NCBI GenBank assembly: GCA_039584685.1
Contig: JBDGXI010000002.1
Span: 14,564 to 78,563, forward strand
Length of the DNA stretch: 64,000 nucleotides
Source of the DNA: Benthicola sp039584685
Lineage (GTDB): Bacteria; Gemmatimonadota; Gemmatimonadetes; Palauibacterales; Palauibacteraceae
Reading direction: 5' to 3'
The notes under the pieces: model-generated
The model's input: only the letters and a program-made list of their open reading frames with translations
Databases searched by the model: none
What the model was told of the DNA's origin: nothing
In this document: one piece after another, positions 52,092 through 61,430 of the stretch
Layout: every line of letters starts with the position of its first letter
How positions within the stretch are numbered: position 1 is the first letter of the stretch
Translations under genes and position numbers: made by a program

Positions 52092-53633
52092 CTACTTCGA
52101 ACTGGCCGGGGACGCGGCCTCGAGCACGAAGGCCACCGCGACGCTGTCTGAATAGACCCGCTCCCAGTCGGCGTGCAGCTCCAGGCCCTGGGCCAGTGGC
52201 GCGTCCACCGGAATCAAAGCCCACCGCACCCCGTGCTTGTCCAGAAGCGTCTCCCAATCGGGCCTGAGTCCTCGAATCCGTACGTACTCCTGGGTGAGCT
52301 CCTCACCGTAGAAGTCCGTCTGGCCATCGATGAATACCGGTATCTCAGGCCACGCTCGGTAGAGCAGGTACCCGCCCCAGCCGAACTCGTTGTACACGGG
52401 ACCGACCAGCTCGACGTCCGATTCCAGGAGGGACTCGACGGCCGCGACAGGGAAGACCTCGCTCGAAAAACTATACACCTCCCGGCGGTCCGGCCTCAGC
52501 GCCGCCGCCGTGAGCACGACCACGCCGACGGCTACGATAGGCCAGCCGGTCAGAGTCGCCTCGGTGCGGGATAGGCGGCGCGTCCATTCCATGAAGCGGT
52601 CGAGGGCCCGGCCGGGGCGCGTATCCTGATCGGCCAGGGCGATGGTCCACGTAGCGAGCCAGGGAAGCGCCAGGACAGCGAACAAAGGGATGTTCCGACC
52701 CGAGTGCAGCGCGAACGCCGTGAACAGCAGCCACGTGGCCAGGCCGAGCAGGTCGACCCGCGAGCGTACCAGTGCGAGGACAGCTGTACCCAGGAGCAGG
52801 ACCACAAGAAACAGCTTGATAAGAGGATCGTGAAAATCCGGTGACATATACTCTTGCGTAAAGTCGACCAACCAGTCTTCCTTGAGGTAACCCGTGGTAT
52901 GGGGCCACAGCTCGAGTCCGGCGGGAGTGAGAAGCGAAGCCAGGAAGCAGAGTCCCAGCACTCCTGTGATCCACATTGCGTAGCGGGGTGAACTCTCTCC
53001 TCGCGTGCCCCGCCAGGTCAACCACGAGTCGGCAGCGAACATGAACAGCAGTATGAAGCCGACGAGAAAACCCCCGTGCAGATTCGCCCAGACCGCCATC
53101 AATGGCGGAAGTAGCAGCAGTCTCCCGGTGCGACGATCCCTGCGTGCCTCCAGCAGGATGAACGCGAAGACTGCGACCAGCAATGTCGTGAACATGTGTG
53201 GCCGGGGATGCAGGTGCATGGCCTGCAGGGTCATGGATACGAATGCAAAGAGAAACGCCACGAAAGTCGAGACTCCCGAGCGCACCATGGTCAGGTAAAC
53301 GAGCGCTACGGTGCCGCCGAACAGGAGAGCCGTGAGCACGGCGGCGCCTGCCAGTCCCGCTGACATGTGGAATCCGGCGAAGATCGCCTCGGAAAGCCAC
53401 TCAAGCGGGATGAACGGTTCCCCCTGCATGGTATGCGAGAAGAGATCCACCCTGGGAATGCTGCGAGTCTCGAGGATGTAGCTACCGACGCGTATGTGGC
53501 GCCCCGGATCCCCGTCTCCCGCGAACAGGGAGGCGCCACGCATGAACAGCGGGAAGGCGTAGGCTGCCATGACCAGCAACCCGCCAAGCGTGGGCAAAGC
53601 CCACCGAAGAAACCGGTCCGCTGGCCGCTCCAC
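52092..53633 (-). CDS. Polytopic membrane protein, GT-C glycosyltransferase-like
   Basis: A 513-aa protein with about ten hydrophobic segments. Its first extracytoplasmic loop has DGDPGRHIRVGSYILETRSI and EPFIPLEWLSEAIFAGFHMS, a pattern seen in many bacterial multi-pass proteins resembling GT-C (ArnT/PMT-like) enzymes. The C-terminal soluble part (VFIDGQTDFYGEELTQEYVR) is also typical of this family. It may transfer a sugar from a lipid carrier, which is fold-level inference only. GTG start at 53633 is close to an AAGGAAG; it lies 12 bases after the ATPase stop. Confidence 0.68.
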   Translation of the reverse strand: MERPADRFLRWALPTLGGLLVMAAYAFPLFMRGASLFAGDGDPGRHIRVGSYILETRSIPRVDLFSHTMQGEPFIPLEWLSEAIFAGFHMSAGLAGAAVLTALLFGGTVALVYLTMVRSGVSTFVAFLFAFVSMTLQAMHLHPRPHMFTTLLVAVFAFILLEARRDRRTGRLLLLPPLMAVWANLHGGFLVGFILLFMFAADSWLTWRGTRGESSPRYAMWITGVLGLCFLASLLTPAGLELWPHTTGYLKEDWLVDFTQEYMSPDFHDPLIKLFLVVLLLGTAVLALVRSRVDLLGLATWLLFTAFALHSGRNIPLFAVLALPWLATWTIALADQDTRPGRALDRFMEWTRRLSRTEATLTGWPIVAVGVVVLTAAALRPDRREVYSFSSEVFPVAAVESLLESDVELVGPVYNEFGWGGYLLYRAWPEIPVFIDGQTDFYGEELTQEYVRIRGLRPDWETLLDKHGVRWALIPVDAPLAQGLELHADWERVYSDSVAVAFVLEAASPASSK

Positions 53634-53645
53634 CTTCCTTTGCGC

Positions 53646-55034
53646 CTACTCTTCGTCGCCGAGAGCGTAGTGACCGACGACAGAACCCGCGCCGGGGACG
53701 TCCAGGAAGTACGATCGACCAGCGCGGTCCAGCAGTTCCGTGGACAGCGATGGCTGTACGTTCTCGTACTTGGCGATGTTGCACACCGTATCCACGAGGT
53801 CCCTGGGATGGCAGCCCCGGGGGGCCATCCGCAGTCGCTCGTAGAATTGCTTGTACACGTGGTCTACGCGCGTCGGTTCGTACAGAATGTCGTTCGCCTC
53901 GCAGCACCGCCTGAAGATCTCCTCGTACTGCGCCCGATTGGGGCTCTCAACCATGATCTTGTAGCGAATCCGTCTCAAGAACGCCTCGTCCACCAGTTCC
54001 AGCGGATTGAGGTTCGTCGAGAAGATCACGAGGCAGTCGAACGGAACCGGGAACTTGTATCCATTCCGAAGCGCCAGGTAGTCGATTCGCTTCTCCAGGG
54101 GTACCATCCAGCGGTTGAGCAGATCGCGTGGTCGCACCAACTGACGCCCGAAGTCATCGATGATGAACACTCCGCCACCCGCCTTCACGTGCGGAGGCGC
54201 CTGATAGACTCGCGTGTGCGGGTCGTACTGCAATTCCAGAAACTCGAGCGTGAGCTCACCGCCGACGAACACGACGGGCCTGCGGATAACGGCGTAGCGA
54301 TCGTCGTGAGGCTGGCCTTCGTGGAAGATCGGGCTGTCAGCCAGCGGATCATCCACCAGCCCGATGTCCGCATCCACCAGGTCGTGATACACCGGGTCGT
54401 ACAGGACGATGATCTGTCCCTCTACCTCGAGCGCCCACGGCAGGTAGACGTGCCCGCCCAGCATGCGGGAAATGGCCTCGGCGATAGTGGTCTTACCGTT
54501 TCCGGCGTGTCCGTAGAGAAACAGCGACAGCCCCGAATTGATGGCCGGGCCGAGCTGATCCAGGAAAGAGTCTTCGAACACCAGGTGTGAGAAGCCCTGG
54601 CGTATGGTCTCCTCGGTGACGTGGACCCCGCGGACCGACTGCGTTTCCACCCAACGTCCGTACTGCGTGAGTGGTACCGGAGCCGGTCCCACGTATCCGT
54701 TGGCGTCCATGGAGTCGCGAGCCCGACTTCTGCCTTCGCCCGTCAGATCGAACGTGTAGGTCACCCGACTCTGCCCGCCTCCACGCACCTCGACCAGGCG
54801 ACGCTGTTGGAGATCCACCAGTTGCTCGTCGAGGATGGCGAACGGGAGTCGGACGAACGACCGTAGCTGCTCTCCGGTGCGTGCGCCAAGGTTGTAGAGC
54901 GCCTTCAGTATGAGGTCCGAGATCAGCCCAGGGGTCAGACCGGTGTCCTCGGTCGTGACTGGAACCGGCGGTGTGGGTTGAGCCTGTTGTCCCGGGGTAG
55001 TCGCCGCCGAGTCCTGAAGCAAGCTATCGGTCAT
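53646..55034 (-). CDS. AAA-family ATPase with N-terminal winged-helix domain, in tad locus
   Basis: A 462-aa protein. Residues ~28-105 form a likely winged-helix domain (LTPGLISDLILKALYNLGAR; LVEVRGGGQSRVTYTFDLTG). The AAA core has Walker A GHAGNGKT (175-182), Walker B GGGVFIIDDFGRQ, and the sensor/arginine-finger region STNLNPLELVDEAFLRRIRY. A C-terminal helical bundle follows. I chose ATG 55034, which has GGAGATC upstream and overlaps DUF192 by 11 bases; the 15-codon upstream extension is unlikely. It sits among tad genes but is not TadA or TadZ; a regulatory or assembly role is inferred. Confidence 0.78.
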   Translation of the reverse strand: MTDSLLQDSAATTPGQQAQPTPPVPVTTEDTGLTPGLISDLILKALYNLGARTGEQLRSFVRLPFAILDEQLVDLQQRRLVEVRGGGQSRVTYTFDLTGEGRSRARDSMDANGYVGPAPVPLTQYGRWVETQSVRGVHVTEETIRQGFSHLVFEDSFLDQLGPAINSGLSLFLYGHAGNGKTTIAEAISRMLGGHVYLPWALEVEGQIIVLYDPVYHDLVDADIGLVDDPLADSPIFHEGQPHDDRYAVIRRPVVFVGGELTLEFLELQYDPHTRVYQAPPHVKAGGGVFIIDDFGRQLVRPRDLLNRWMVPLEKRIDYLALRNGYKFPVPFDCLVIFSTNLNPLELVDEAFLRRIRYKIMVESPNRAQYEEIFRRCCEANDILYEPTRVDHVYKQFYERLRMAPRGCHPRDLVDTVCNIAKYENVQPSLSTELLDRAGRSYFLDVPGAGSVVGHYALGDEE

Positions 55035-55425
55035 CGTGATCTCCGTCGCTCGTTGGCCTTGCCTCCGGGACGTCCTCAACGACCAACTGGTCCCCGACGC
55101 GCGTGCCTGTTTCCCTCAACGTGCCCACCGGCAACTCCAGAGCCTGCCTGGCCTTTCCATGGTACTTCGATCGCTGCCCGGGACGCAGGTCGTGGTAAAC
55201 GGCGACGACCTGGCCGCCTCCGCTCACGAAAGCCACGTCCAGTGCCTGCTTCATCCCGTACATGTGCACGGCCTGGCAGGGATCCAGCAGGAGCCCTTCT
55301 CCAGTTCGCAGAGGCGGAGCTCCCAGCAGCCCCTTGAGCCGATTCCAGAACGTGCCCGCGACCGCTACGCTATCCCCGAGATCGACGCCGTCCCGGGAGA
55401 GGTTTCGCACGGCCACCCGCCTCAC
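55024..55425 (-). CDS. DUF192 family protein
   Basis: A 133-aa protein with the DUF192 fold: VAVAGTFWNRLKGLLGAPPL, LLLDPCQAVHMYGMKQALDV, GQVVAVYHDLRPGQRSKYHG and ALELPVGTLRETGTRVGDQL. DUF192 proteins are small, often exported, and of unknown function. Here there is no signal peptide. GTG start overlaps the tadC stop by one base, and its end overlaps the ATPase start by 11 bases, so it is translationally coupled within the tad operon. Confidence 0.86.
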   Translation of the reverse strand: MRRVAVRNLSRDGVDLGDSVAVAGTFWNRLKGLLGAPPLRTGEGLLLDPCQAVHMYGMKQALDVAFVSGGGQVVAVYHDLRPGQRSKYHGKARQALELPVGTLRETGTRVGDQLVVEDVPEARPTSDGDHDDR

Positions 55426-56345
55426 TAGATCCCCCCAAGCTCGTTGATCAGATGGATCATGGCAGGGCCGAGCACGACCACGAAGATTGCGGGAAAGATG
55501 AAGAACACCAGAGGCGGAACCAGCTTAATGGTCGTCTTCGCCGCTGCTTCCTCCGCTCTCTGACGGCGTTTCGTGCGCAGCGTGTCCGAGTGCACCCGCA
55601 GAGCCTGGGCGACGGAGGTCCCGAAGCGGTCAGTCTGGATCAGCATGGTGGCCAGCGAGCGGAGGTCGGCCACGTCGGTACGCTCGCCGAGGTTTCGCAG
55701 AGCGTCCTCGCGGGGCGTTCCGGCACGCATCTCCAGGTTCACTATCTGGAGTTCCTCGGCAAGAACCGGACTCATGGTCTCGACCTCGTCCGACACCCGC
55801 ACCAACGCCTGGTTCAGACCCAATCCGGCCTCCACGCAGACCACCAGCATGTCCAGAGAATCGGGGAGCGCCTTCTGAATCTCCTTCTTGCGGAGGCGAA
55901 TCTTGCGCCTCAACACACCCGCCGGGAGCATCCAGAAGAAGGCGCCCCCGAGAAGCACCCAGATGACCAGGTTCCTGCCCTGAAGGCTGGGAAGCACGGC
56001 GAGGACGATGATGGCTCCCACCACCATCGACAGCACCCGGAGTGAGTAATAGATGGGCGCTGCATTCTGGCGCCGATAGCCCGCCTGGATCAGCTTCTGT
56101 CGAGTCTCGAACAGGTCCTTGCGCCCGCTGGCGACACGCTCGCCGAAATTCTGGAGCCACACCTCGAGCTGCTCGCGTTTGGCCTGGCGCTGCCTTCGCT
56201 GCGTGAGCCCGCGATTGGAGGCGATCTCCTGCAGCTCCTGAAGACGGCGGCCTACCGACCGTTCCCGGGCCGGGACCAGCTCCGCGATGGCTATCACTCC
56301 GAGAATGGCCGTGAGGGCGATCAAGACAGCGACGATAGTAACCAT
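55425..56345 (-). CDS. tadC: Tad pilus inner-membrane protein TadC
   Basis: A 306-aa GspF-type (T2SSF) protein: N-terminal helix, a membrane pair (about 90-150), and the domain LPDSLDMLVVCVEAGLGLNQ, VRVSDEVETMSPVLAEELQI, LGERTDVADLRSLATMLIQT, RFGTSVAQALRVHSDTLRTK, followed by a C-terminal helix LVPPLVFFIFPAIFVVVLGP. With TadB it forms the platform for Flp pilus assembly. Its first base overlaps the tadB stop by one base. Confidence 0.95.
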   Translation of the reverse strand: MVTIVAVLIALTAILGVIAIAELVPARERSVGRRLQELQEIASNRGLTQRRQRQAKREQLEVWLQNFGERVASGRKDLFETRQKLIQAGYRRQNAAPIYYSLRVLSMVVGAIIVLAVLPSLQGRNLVIWVLLGGAFFWMLPAGVLRRKIRLRKKEIQKALPDSLDMLVVCVEAGLGLNQALVRVSDEVETMSPVLAEELQIVNLEMRAGTPREDALRNLGERTDVADLRSLATMLIQTDRFGTSVAQALRVHSDTLRTKRRQRAEEAAAKTTIKLVPPLVFFIFPAIFVVVLGPAMIHLINELGGI

Positions 56346-57322
56346 CAGATCTCGATGTCGATGATTCGACGAATGAGGAGAAACCCGAGGAACTGCAGCA
56401 TGGCTGCTGCCGCGAGCAGGACTTTGCCGATTGGCTCCTCGAACAGGACCGCCATGTATACTGGATTCAAGGCCGTAATCGCCAAGCCGAGGAGAATGGG
56501 AAGGGCCGCGAGGATATATCCCGTCAAACGACCCTGCGCAGTGTAGACACTGATTTGCCTCTGCAAAGTGAAACGCTCACGGATCGTATAGGCGATCTTG
56601 TCCAGGATCTCTGCCAGGTTGCCTCCCACCTCCCGTTGGACCAGGATGGCGGTCACGAAGATCCGAACGTCCACGAGATCGACTCGGTCCGCCAGGCCGA
56701 GGAGTGAATCCTCCAGAGGGAGCCCGAATTTTTGCTCTTCGAAGATCTGCCTGAACTCGGCGGACATGGGCTCGGGAGATTCCTCGGCCACGACCTTGAG
56801 CCCGGTTGGAAACGCGTGCCCCGCACGGATGGATCTTCCCAAGAGGTCGATCGCTTCGGGAAACTGCTCCTCGAATCTCCTGATCCGCCTCTTCTTCAGT
56901 CGCTTGACGTACATGAACGGGAACCAGAGTCCCCCCAGCCCGGCCAGGGCCGTGGCAACCACGTTTTGCGACAGGATGTACGCGCTGGCGCAGAGCGCCG
57001 CGGCGAGTCCGAGGGAAATCAGAATGAACGTGCCGGGCGTCCAGGCCAGGTCCGCCTGCGCAAGAAGCACCTTCAGATCCTGGACCTGCGGCAGGGCCGA
57101 GAGGGCCGAATCCGCCTCGCGGTCCCGAATGACCGAGGACTGCGACATCATCTCGCCGGAATCGTCATCGCCCGTTACCGACCGGAGCTGCCTCCGGAAA
57201 TCGCGGCGCTTTCGCACCTCGCGAAGACTTTCTCCGAGAAAGGCGAGTGACACGACGCCCATGCCCACGGCGAGGAACACGACCAGGGCCGGCAGCCAGT
57301 TTGGAGGAAGAAAGTCCAACAT
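56345..57322 (-). CDS. tadB: Tad pilus inner-membrane protein TadB
   Basis: A 325-aa GspF-type protein, paralogous to TadC: LPALVVFLAVGMGVVSLAFL near the N-terminus, a T2SSF domain with FPEAIDLLGRSIRAGHAFPT, GLKVVAEESPEPMSAEFRQI and VDLVDVRIFVTAILVQREVG, and terminal helices (LTGYILAALPILLGLAITAL). GGAGGG lies 6 bases before the ATG. It follows cpaF after 13 bases. Confidence 0.95.
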   Translation of the reverse strand: MLDFLPPNWLPALVVFLAVGMGVVSLAFLGESLREVRKRRDFRRQLRSVTGDDDSGEMMSQSSVIRDREADSALSALPQVQDLKVLLAQADLAWTPGTFILISLGLAAALCASAYILSQNVVATALAGLGGLWFPFMYVKRLKKRRIRRFEEQFPEAIDLLGRSIRAGHAFPTGLKVVAEESPEPMSAEFRQIFEEQKFGLPLEDSLLGLADRVDLVDVRIFVTAILVQREVGGNLAEILDKIAYTIRERFTLQRQISVYTAQGRLTGYILAALPILLGLAITALNPVYMAVLFEEPIGKVLLAAAAMLQFLGFLLIRRIIDIEI

Positions 57323-57335
57323 GGGAGTCCCTCCG

Positions 57336-58745
57336 TCAGGCTTCGATATTGGAGAACAGTGAAACCGGAAGCTCCACCCCGTAGGCCAGCATGCGATCCG
57401 TGAATCGCGGTCGGATTCCAGTTGCTCTGAACCTGCCGATCACGTTACCCGTTTCGTCTACTCCCTCTCGATCGAATACGAACACGTCCTGCATGGTGAT
57501 GATGTCCCCCTCCATCCCGGTGATCTCCGAAATGGTGACCATCTTGCGCTGACCATCGGACAGGCGCTCCACCTGAACGAGAACGTTGATCGCACTCGCG
57601 ATCTGCTGTCGCATGCCTTTTTCCGGGAGATTCAGGCCCGCCATCGAGATCATGGTCTCGAGGCGCGCGAGAGCGTCCCGGGGAGTATTGGCATGCAACG
57701 TCGTCAGGGAGCCATCGTGTCCGGTGTTCATGGCCTGGAGCATGTCGACTGCTTCCGCTCCACGGACCTCGCCCATGATGATCCGGTCCGGACGCATGCG
57801 CAGAGCATTGATGAGGAGGTGTCTCTGGGATACCGCACCGGCGCCCTCGACGTTTGCCGTTCGCGTCTCGAGCCGCACCACGTGCGGCTGCCGGAGCTGA
57901 AGCTCGGCGGAGTCCTCGATCGTGACGATGCGTTCCGAAGCCGGGATCGATTCGGAAAGCATATTGAGCAACGTCGTCTTTCCGGCACCCGTGCCGCCGG
58001 AAATGAGCACGTTCAACCGTGCCTTCACTATGCCCTGGCACAACTCGAGCATGGCCGGCGTCAGAGTCTCCGTTCGCAGCAGGTCGGGCGCGGAGAGAAC
58101 GTCCTTCTTGAACTTCCGGATCGACAGGTGCGGTCCGTCGAGCGCCAGCGGCTGGATGATCGCATTGACGCGAGACCCGTCAGCCAGTCGGGCATCGACC
58201 ATCGGCGAGGAATCATCGATTCGACGACCCACGGCCGAGACGATTCGATCGATGATCTGGAGAAGATGTCGATCATCCTTGAACCTGACGTCAGTCTTCT
58301 CGAGACGTCCGTTGCGCTCGATGAACACCCGGCGATATGTGTTGACCAGGATATCCGAGATCGTCGGGTCCTGGAGCAACGGCTCGATCGGCCCCAGACC
58401 GAAGATCTCATCCAGAATCTGGGAAACGAGAGCCTCTCGCTCCTCGTAGTTGAGCGGCGTCGCCTCACGGGCGAGGAGATCGTGCACCACCTTACGGATC
58501 TCGTCCACCACCTGCGCTTTGTCGAGCGCGTCGATGTTGGACAGATTCAGTCGCTCCAGGAGCTGACGGTGCACCCGCACCTTCATCTCCTGGAGCGCGC
58601 CCATCACCTGTTCTTCACCGGGAGCCCGCAGCGGTGCACCCACCGAGGCATCCGCTCCGTCACTTCCCCAGGGCAATGGCACACCGGCCTGAGGCACTGC
58701 TGATGCCGCCTCTACCTCTGCCTCCGAACGACTGTCCTCGTTCAT
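57336..58745 (-). CDS. cpaF: Tad pilus assembly ATPase (TadA/CpaF)
   Basis: A 469-aa GspE-family secretion ATPase. N-terminal domain with EEREALVSQILDEIFGLGPI; Walker A GGTGAGKT (250-257); Walker B region RPDRIIMGEVRGAEAVDMLQ; His box SLTTLHANTPRDALARLETM. CpaF/TadA signatures are clear. It hydrolyses ATP in the cytoplasm to power pilus extension and retraction. Its start overlaps the cpaE stop by four bases. Confidence 0.96.
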   Translation of the reverse strand: MNEDSRSEAEVEAASAVPQAGVPLPWGSDGADASVGAPLRAPGEEQVMGALQEMKVRVHRQLLERLNLSNIDALDKAQVVDEIRKVVHDLLAREATPLNYEEREALVSQILDEIFGLGPIEPLLQDPTISDILVNTYRRVFIERNGRLEKTDVRFKDDRHLLQIIDRIVSAVGRRIDDSSPMVDARLADGSRVNAIIQPLALDGPHLSIRKFKKDVLSAPDLLRTETLTPAMLELCQGIVKARLNVLISGGTGAGKTTLLNMLSESIPASERIVTIEDSAELQLRQPHVVRLETRTANVEGAGAVSQRHLLINALRMRPDRIIMGEVRGAEAVDMLQAMNTGHDGSLTTLHANTPRDALARLETMISMAGLNLPEKGMRQQIASAINVLVQVERLSDGQRKMVTISEITGMEGDIITMQDVFVFDREGVDETGNVIGRFRATGIRPRFTDRMLAYGVELPVSLFSNIEA

Positions 58746-59992
58746 GTAGCCTTACTCCTCTTGCTGCTCTTCGACCCGAGCATTCGCCGGATGCCTCCGA
58801 AAAGGCCATCACCGTCCGCCTCCGTCGGCGTGATCCCGGTCACCGCGGTGACCAGAGCCTTGAGGTCGCGTGCGAAAGCCGACTTGTCCGCCATGACGAC
58901 GGGCTTGCCCGAGTTGATGGAGCTCATGACGGCTTCGAAATCGTTTCCGAGTGTCCAGTAGACGGGCAGGCCCAGCGTCTTTTCGATGTCCTTGAGTGAG
59001 ATCGGGTCGCTGCTCTGATATCGATTCACCACGAGGCGGAGCCACGTCTCGCCCTTGACCGCCCCCATTCGCTCGAGGAGCGGAAGGCAACGAGTGATGT
59101 TGCGCAGTGAAGGTAGATCCACGTTGGTGATCAGGTAAACCTGGTCGGCCTGCTCGAACGTCGCCAGCGTGGGCGGAGAGAAAGATTTCGACGTATCGAC
59201 GATGATGTAGTCGTAGTGCTGCTTCAGAAAATGGAGAATCTGCCGGATCTGGTCGCCGGTGACCGTCTCGGCCTTGGCTGGATGGAACGGCGCTGAAAGC
59301 AGCTCGACGCCCGACTCATGCCTCTCGATGTACGAGGCCAGGAGGCCCGCGTCCACCCGGTGGAAGTTCCGCACCAGGTCGACGAAGCTGAACCGAGGCT
59401 CGACACCCAGGAGAAGCGCGGTCTCTCCCAGCTCAAGGTCGAGATCGACCAGAAGTACCTTCTTCCTGGTAACGAGGTGCAACGCCACGGCTATGTTGGT
59501 CGCGACACACGTCGAACCCGTTCCACCCTTGGGACTGAAGAACGCCAGAAGCTTGGCGGGCTCGCGTTTCCGCTCGTCCAACTTCCTGCCGAACTTCCGG
59601 CTGAGTCGATCGATGGCTTCCTCGACATCCTGCTCCGACAACGGCTTCTGCAGATACTCGGATATTCCCGCCTGCATCGCCTGGAGCAGCTGGTCCGGCG
59701 TCAGAGTGGGTCCGACGCCTATGATCCGCCTTCCGGGAGCCCCTTCACCCAGGAACTGGGCGAACTTGAGTCCCATGATCGGGTCGTCGTCCAGGTCCAG
59801 GAAGATGAGCTCCGGGTCCAGCTGCCGAAGCTGTTCGAGGCGCGCGTCGTCGATCTCGGTGAACGGAACCGGAATCTCCAGACCGATCCGCAGACCCGAG
59901 TCTTGCGACTCGCCTTCGATGACCTGCCGCAGCAGGGAACGAAGGTCGACGTCGGTGGAAATGACCGCGCTCTTGATATCGGTTCCGTTCAT
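58742..59992 (-). CDS. cpaE: Tad pilus localisation ATPase (CpaE/TadZ)
   Basis: A 416-aa protein. Residues 1-125 form an atypical receiver-like domain (DPELIFLDLDDDPIMGLKFA; AGISEYLQKPLSEQDVEEAI); then a ParA/MinD ATPase with deviant Walker A KGGTGST (FSPKGGTGSTCVATNIAVAL), DLDLELGETALLLG and YDYIIVDTSKSF. TadZ-type proteins position the pilus at the pole. It starts at ATG 59992, 49 bases downstream of the secretin gene, and overlaps cpaF. Confidence 0.94.
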   Translation of the reverse strand: MNGTDIKSAVISTDVDLRSLLRQVIEGESQDSGLRIGLEIPVPFTEIDDARLEQLRQLDPELIFLDLDDDPIMGLKFAQFLGEGAPGRRIIGVGPTLTPDQLLQAMQAGISEYLQKPLSEQDVEEAIDRLSRKFGRKLDERKREPAKLLAFFSPKGGTGSTCVATNIAVALHLVTRKKVLLVDLDLELGETALLLGVEPRFSFVDLVRNFHRVDAGLLASYIERHESGVELLSAPFHPAKAETVTGDQIRQILHFLKQHYDYIIVDTSKSFSPPTLATFEQADQVYLITNVDLPSLRNITRCLPLLERMGAVKGETWLRLVVNRYQSSDPISLKDIEKTLGLPVYWTLGNDFEAVMSSINSGKPVVMADKSAFARDLKALVTAVTGITPTEADGDGLFGGIRRMLGSKSSKRSKAT

Positions 59993-60041
59993 ATCTCGAC
60001 GCCACGCTGGCAGCTGTGAGTTGTTGGTTGCACCGCCACGA

Positions 60042-61430
60042 TCACTGACCTTCCATTCCGGGCAACGGTTCCAGCATGCTATCGTCCCAATCCCACACGT
60101 CGGGCTCTCCGGTTGGAACCGGCGGGGACTGGTCGAGCGGCTGCACCAGTCTTGGCGTCACGAGAACCAGAAGCTCGCTCTTGTTCTGACGCAGCTCCTT
60201 GGAGCGGAACAGACTTCCAAGAACCGGGATGTCTCCGAGGACCGGTATCTTGTCGATGTCCTCGAGGATCGTGTTGTCGATCAGGCCCGCGATCGCGAAG
60301 GTCTGCCCATCCGCCAGCTCGATTTCAGTCTCCGCTTTACGGGTGAGGATCGATGGGATGTTGAACCCGGACAGCGTGAGTCCATTGGCGAAGTCGAGGG
60401 TGGACACCTCGGGCGCCACGTGCAGGCGAATATTGCCACTCGACTGAATCGTCGGAGTGAAGTTCAGTTTGATTCCGTATTCTCTGAACTGAATCGTCAC
60501 CGCGCCGACGTTGGCTCCTCCCTGGATCACCGGATACGGGAACTCGCCGCCGGCCAGGAAAGAAGCTTCCTCTCCGTGCACGGCCAGGAGATTAGGCTCG
60601 GCGAGGCTGCGAAACAGCCCGTTCGACTTGAGCGCCTGGATGAACGCACCGATGCCGTTCTCATGGTCGATGAGGAAGATGTTGAGAGCGTCGGAGAACG
60701 TCTGCGACACGTTCGCCCCGTCTCCTCCCAGCGGCAACTGCCCGCCGGGCGCGCTCGGGCGGCCGGTCGATACGCCGCCGGAGTAGTCGTCTCCGATTCG
60801 GAACAGGTTGATGCCGGCCCTCTCGATGGCCGTCCGACTCACCTCGGCGAATCGGACCTGGAGAAGAACCTGCCCCGGATCCGGAACACTGATGTGGTTG
60901 ACGATCGAAGCATCGTCTGCGGCCACGCCGAGAAAGCCACTGGTAATCGCCAGGATCCGCTCGGCCGTGGGCTCCTGACCCACGCGACCCGACAGGATGA
61001 CCGATCCGCCCGTCGAGAGGACGGCGATGCTATCGTCGGGGAAGAGATTCTGCAGGTCCTCCTGCAGGCTCTGAACGTCGGGCGAGACGTGCACCTGGTA
61101 CATGCGCCGTCCGCCCGCGTTGTCCCACAGCAGCAGAGTGGTCGTGCCGCTCATCTTTCCGTTCACGACGATCTCCTGCGAGGAGACCGGTACGGCGTCC
61201 GCAATCTCGGGATCGGCAATCGAAATGCGCCGGATAACGACCGGGTGCGAGACGACGTGCGAGTTACCGAGCGCCAGGTCAATCACTCCGCTCGAAGTTA
61301 CGCTGCTGGATACCACGTCCTGGGCCGGCGCGGGTCGGGCGATGGCGAGGCACGCCAGAACGGCCAGGGCCAGGCCACTCACCGGCGCCACGCGGCGGTG
61401 AATTCGGGTCCAAGTGCTGACTGCGTTCAT
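60042..61430 (-). CDS. cpaC: Tad pilus outer-membrane secretin (RcpA/CpaC)
   Basis: A 462-aa protein with a signal peptide (about 1-36, ending near ARPAPAQD), an N-terminal BON/secretin-N domain (SHPVVIRRISIADPEIADAV; GRVGQEPTAERILAITSGFL), and the C-terminal secretin domain (LLQVRFAEVSRTAIERAGIN; SLAEPNLLAVHGEEASFLAG; LVTPRLVQPL). It forms the outer-membrane channel for the Flp pilus. ATG at 61430 overlaps the cpaB stop by four bases. Confidence 0.95.
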   Translation of the reverse strand: MNAVSTWTRIHRRVAPVSGLALAVLACLAIARPAPAQDVVSSSVTSSGVIDLALGNSHVVSHPVVIRRISIADPEIADAVPVSSQEIVVNGKMSGTTTLLLWDNAGGRRMYQVHVSPDVQSLQEDLQNLFPDDSIAVLSTGGSVILSGRVGQEPTAERILAITSGFLGVAADDASIVNHISVPDPGQVLLQVRFAEVSRTAIERAGINLFRIGDDYSGGVSTGRPSAPGGQLPLGGDGANVSQTFSDALNIFLIDHENGIGAFIQALKSNGLFRSLAEPNLLAVHGEEASFLAGGEFPYPVIQGGANVGAVTIQFREYGIKLNFTPTIQSSGNIRLHVAPEVSTLDFANGLTLSGFNIPSILTRKAETEIELADGQTFAIAGLIDNTILEDIDKIPVLGDIPVLGSLFRSKELRQNKSELLVLVTPRLVQPLDQSPPVPTGEPDVWDWDDSMLEPLPGMEGQ

